Source: Draconibacterium sp.
GTDB taxonomy: Bacteria; Bacteroidota; Bacteroidia; Bacteroidales; Prolixibacteraceae
Assembly: GCA_030595485.1 (NCBI GenBank)
Contig: JAUVDE010000122.1
Coordinates: 1 to 8,760, forward strand
DNA length: 8,760 nt
Direction of reading: 5' to 3'
Each line of letters opens with the position of its first letter. The stretch's first letter is position 1. Made by a program: the position numbers and the translations under genes. The notes under the pieces were generated by a model. That model was given only the letters and a program-made list of their open reading frames with translations, did no database searches and had not been told where the DNA came from. Shown one piece after another: positions 8,002 to 8,760 of the stretch.

Positions 8002-8034
8002 TTTAAGTACAGCATACATCTATTTTTAAATTTG
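8002..8034 (+). promoter_or_regulatory. Candidate Bacteroidota-type promoter for the GH29-like gene
   Basis: TAAATTTG (8027-8034) is a perfect TAnnTTTG -7 box. TTTA (8002-8005), one mismatch from TTTG, lies 21 bases upstream. The start codon is 18 bases after the -7 box, so the leader would be only about a dozen bases. If real, the fucosidase-like gene can be transcribed independently of the sulfatase, whose stop is 146 bases upstream. Confidence 0.45.
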
Positions 8035-8052
8035 AAAAACCAAAAATATTTT

Positions 8053-8760
8053 ATGTGCAAATATTTGATTTCAACAACATTATTGATTGGGATACTAGGG
8101 AGTGTAATCGCACAAAATAAGCCAGCAATTCCTATACCAAGCCCAGCCCAAATACAATGGCAAAACACTGAACTGGCTGCCCTTGTTTGCATCGACCTTC
8201 ATGCCTACGACGGTAAGTTTTATGTACAGCAAGAAGCACGTATTACTCCAGTAGAAGATTATAACATTTTTAATCCACAAAAATACGATATGGATCAGTG
8301 GATAAAATCGTTAAAAGACGGTGGATTTAAAATTGCCATATTAACGGTAAGCCACGAAACCGGTTTCTTTTTCCACCAAAGCGATGCAACACCTTATTCG
8401 ATGAAAGCCCTGAATTGGCAGCATGGAAAAGGAGATATTTTACGCGATTTTAAAGCCTCGTGCAAAAAGTTTGGGATTCTTCCCGGTGTATATATCGGAA
8501 CTCGGTGGAATGCTTTTTACGGTATTTACGACTTTAAAGTACATGGCGATAATGCATTTGCACAAAACAGGCAAAAGCACTACAACACCATGATAGAAAA
8601 GATTGTAAAAGAAATTTTTACCAATTATGGTGACTGGGCAATGGTTTGGTTCGATGGTGGTGCCCATGGTCCCGAACAGGGTGGCCCCGATGTATTGTCG
8701 GTTTTTGAACAGTACCAGTCCAATTGTTTGTTTTACCACAACCTGCAACGCGCCGATATG
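8053..8760 (+). CDS. Exported GH29-like alpha-L-fucosidase, N-terminal part (runs off right edge)
   Basis: The frame is open from the ATG at 8053 to the window end, 236 codons without a stop. Residues 1-20 are a signal peptide (hydrophobic ISTTLLIGILGSVIA, cleavage before Q21). The rest follows the GH29 TIM-barrel pattern: IQWQNTELAALVCID (34-48), FNPQKYDMDQWIKSLKDGGF (73-92), ILTVSHETGFFFHQS (96-110), Y-S-M-K, then GKGDILRDF (125-133), KKFGILPGVYIG (138-149) and AMVWFDGG (196-203). Asp201 of WFDG is the expected catalytic nucleophile. Classical GH29 enzymes have K-H-H-D-G-F where this has Ser-His101-Glu102-Thr-Gly-Phe. I recall a divergent branch annotated as alpha-L-fucosidase that shares T-H-E-T-G-F, so this may be a clade trait. 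Expected role is releasing alpha-linked fucose, or a related sugar, from a glycan in the periplasm or outside. Adjacent sulfatase supports a sulfated substrate. The acid/base residue and C-terminal beta domain lie outside the window. Confidence 0.85.
   Translation, partial: MCKYLISTTLLIGILGSVIAQNKPAIPIPSPAQIQWQNTELAALVCIDLHAYDGKFYVQQEARITPVEDYNIFNPQKYDMDQWIKSLKDGGFKIAILTVSHETGFFFHQSDATPYSMKALNWQHGKGDILRDFKASCKKFGILPGVYIGTRWNAFYGIYDFKVHGDNAFAQNRQKHYNTMIEKIVKEIFTNYGDWAMVWFDGGAHGPEQGGPDVLSVFEQYQSNCLFYHNLQRADM

Noticed and set aside
7947..8280. Overlapping minus-strand frames of 61 and 81 codons before the GH29-like gene
   Set aside because: They cover the gap and the signal-peptide region in antisense, have no family features, and conflict with the well-supported plus-strand gene and promoter candidate.
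8440..8748. 102-codon minus-strand frame at the right end
   Set aside because: It is antisense to the GH29-like gene, which carries recognisable catalytic motifs over the same bases.

Overview
The window looks like a Bacteroidota chromosome segment. The clues are AT-rich intergenic DNA, no clear Shine-Dalgarno sequences before the genes, promoter candidates of the TTTG / TAnnTTTG type, and a gene set of exported TPR-like protein, lipoprotein sulfatase and GH29-type glycosidase. A marine or gut polysaccharide degrader of the Marinilabiliales type would fit, but the order is inferred from general resemblance only.

Layout: (1) 1-2675, minus strand: the first 891 codons of a very large exported protein, with a signal peptide, a small beta-rich domain and at least twelve ~55-60-residue TPR-like units. 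Two of these units plus a linker form a 399-bp tandem duplication at the left edge, and the gene runs out of the window. (2) 2676-2853: a divergent intergenic region with a candidate promoter for the repeat protein. (3) 2854-4320, plus: an intact NhaC-family Na+/H+ antiporter. (4) 4510-5802, plus: an exported serine hydrolase of the class C beta-lactamase / esterase fold, closed by a good intrinsic terminator (about 5822-5850). (5) 5995-6288, plus: an N-terminal stump of a ThrE/DUF1212-type threonine/serine exporter, followed by about 280 bp with no recognisable gene. (6) 6569-7906, plus: a lipoprotein formylglycine-dependent sulfatase. (7) 8053-8760, plus: the N-terminal 236 residues of an exported GH29-like alpha-L-fucosidase that continues past the right edge and has its own promoter candidate.

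The sulfatase and the fucosidase-like enzyme point the same way and are probably the edge of a locus for a sulfated, fucose-containing glycan: the surface sulfatase would remove sulfate and the fucosidase-like enzyme would act on the exposed sugar. The truncated exporter and the featureless gap just before them suggest that this locus joins older chromosome at a remodelled junction. Arginine codon use supports a mosaic: nhaC has no AGA/AGG among 12 Arg codons, while the serine hydrolase has 7 of 15 and the sulfatase 6 of 11.

I found no RNA gene, CRISPR array, insertion sequence or intact mobile element. I do not see a clearly new multi-gene system. The most unusual object is the large repeat protein with its recent internal duplication.
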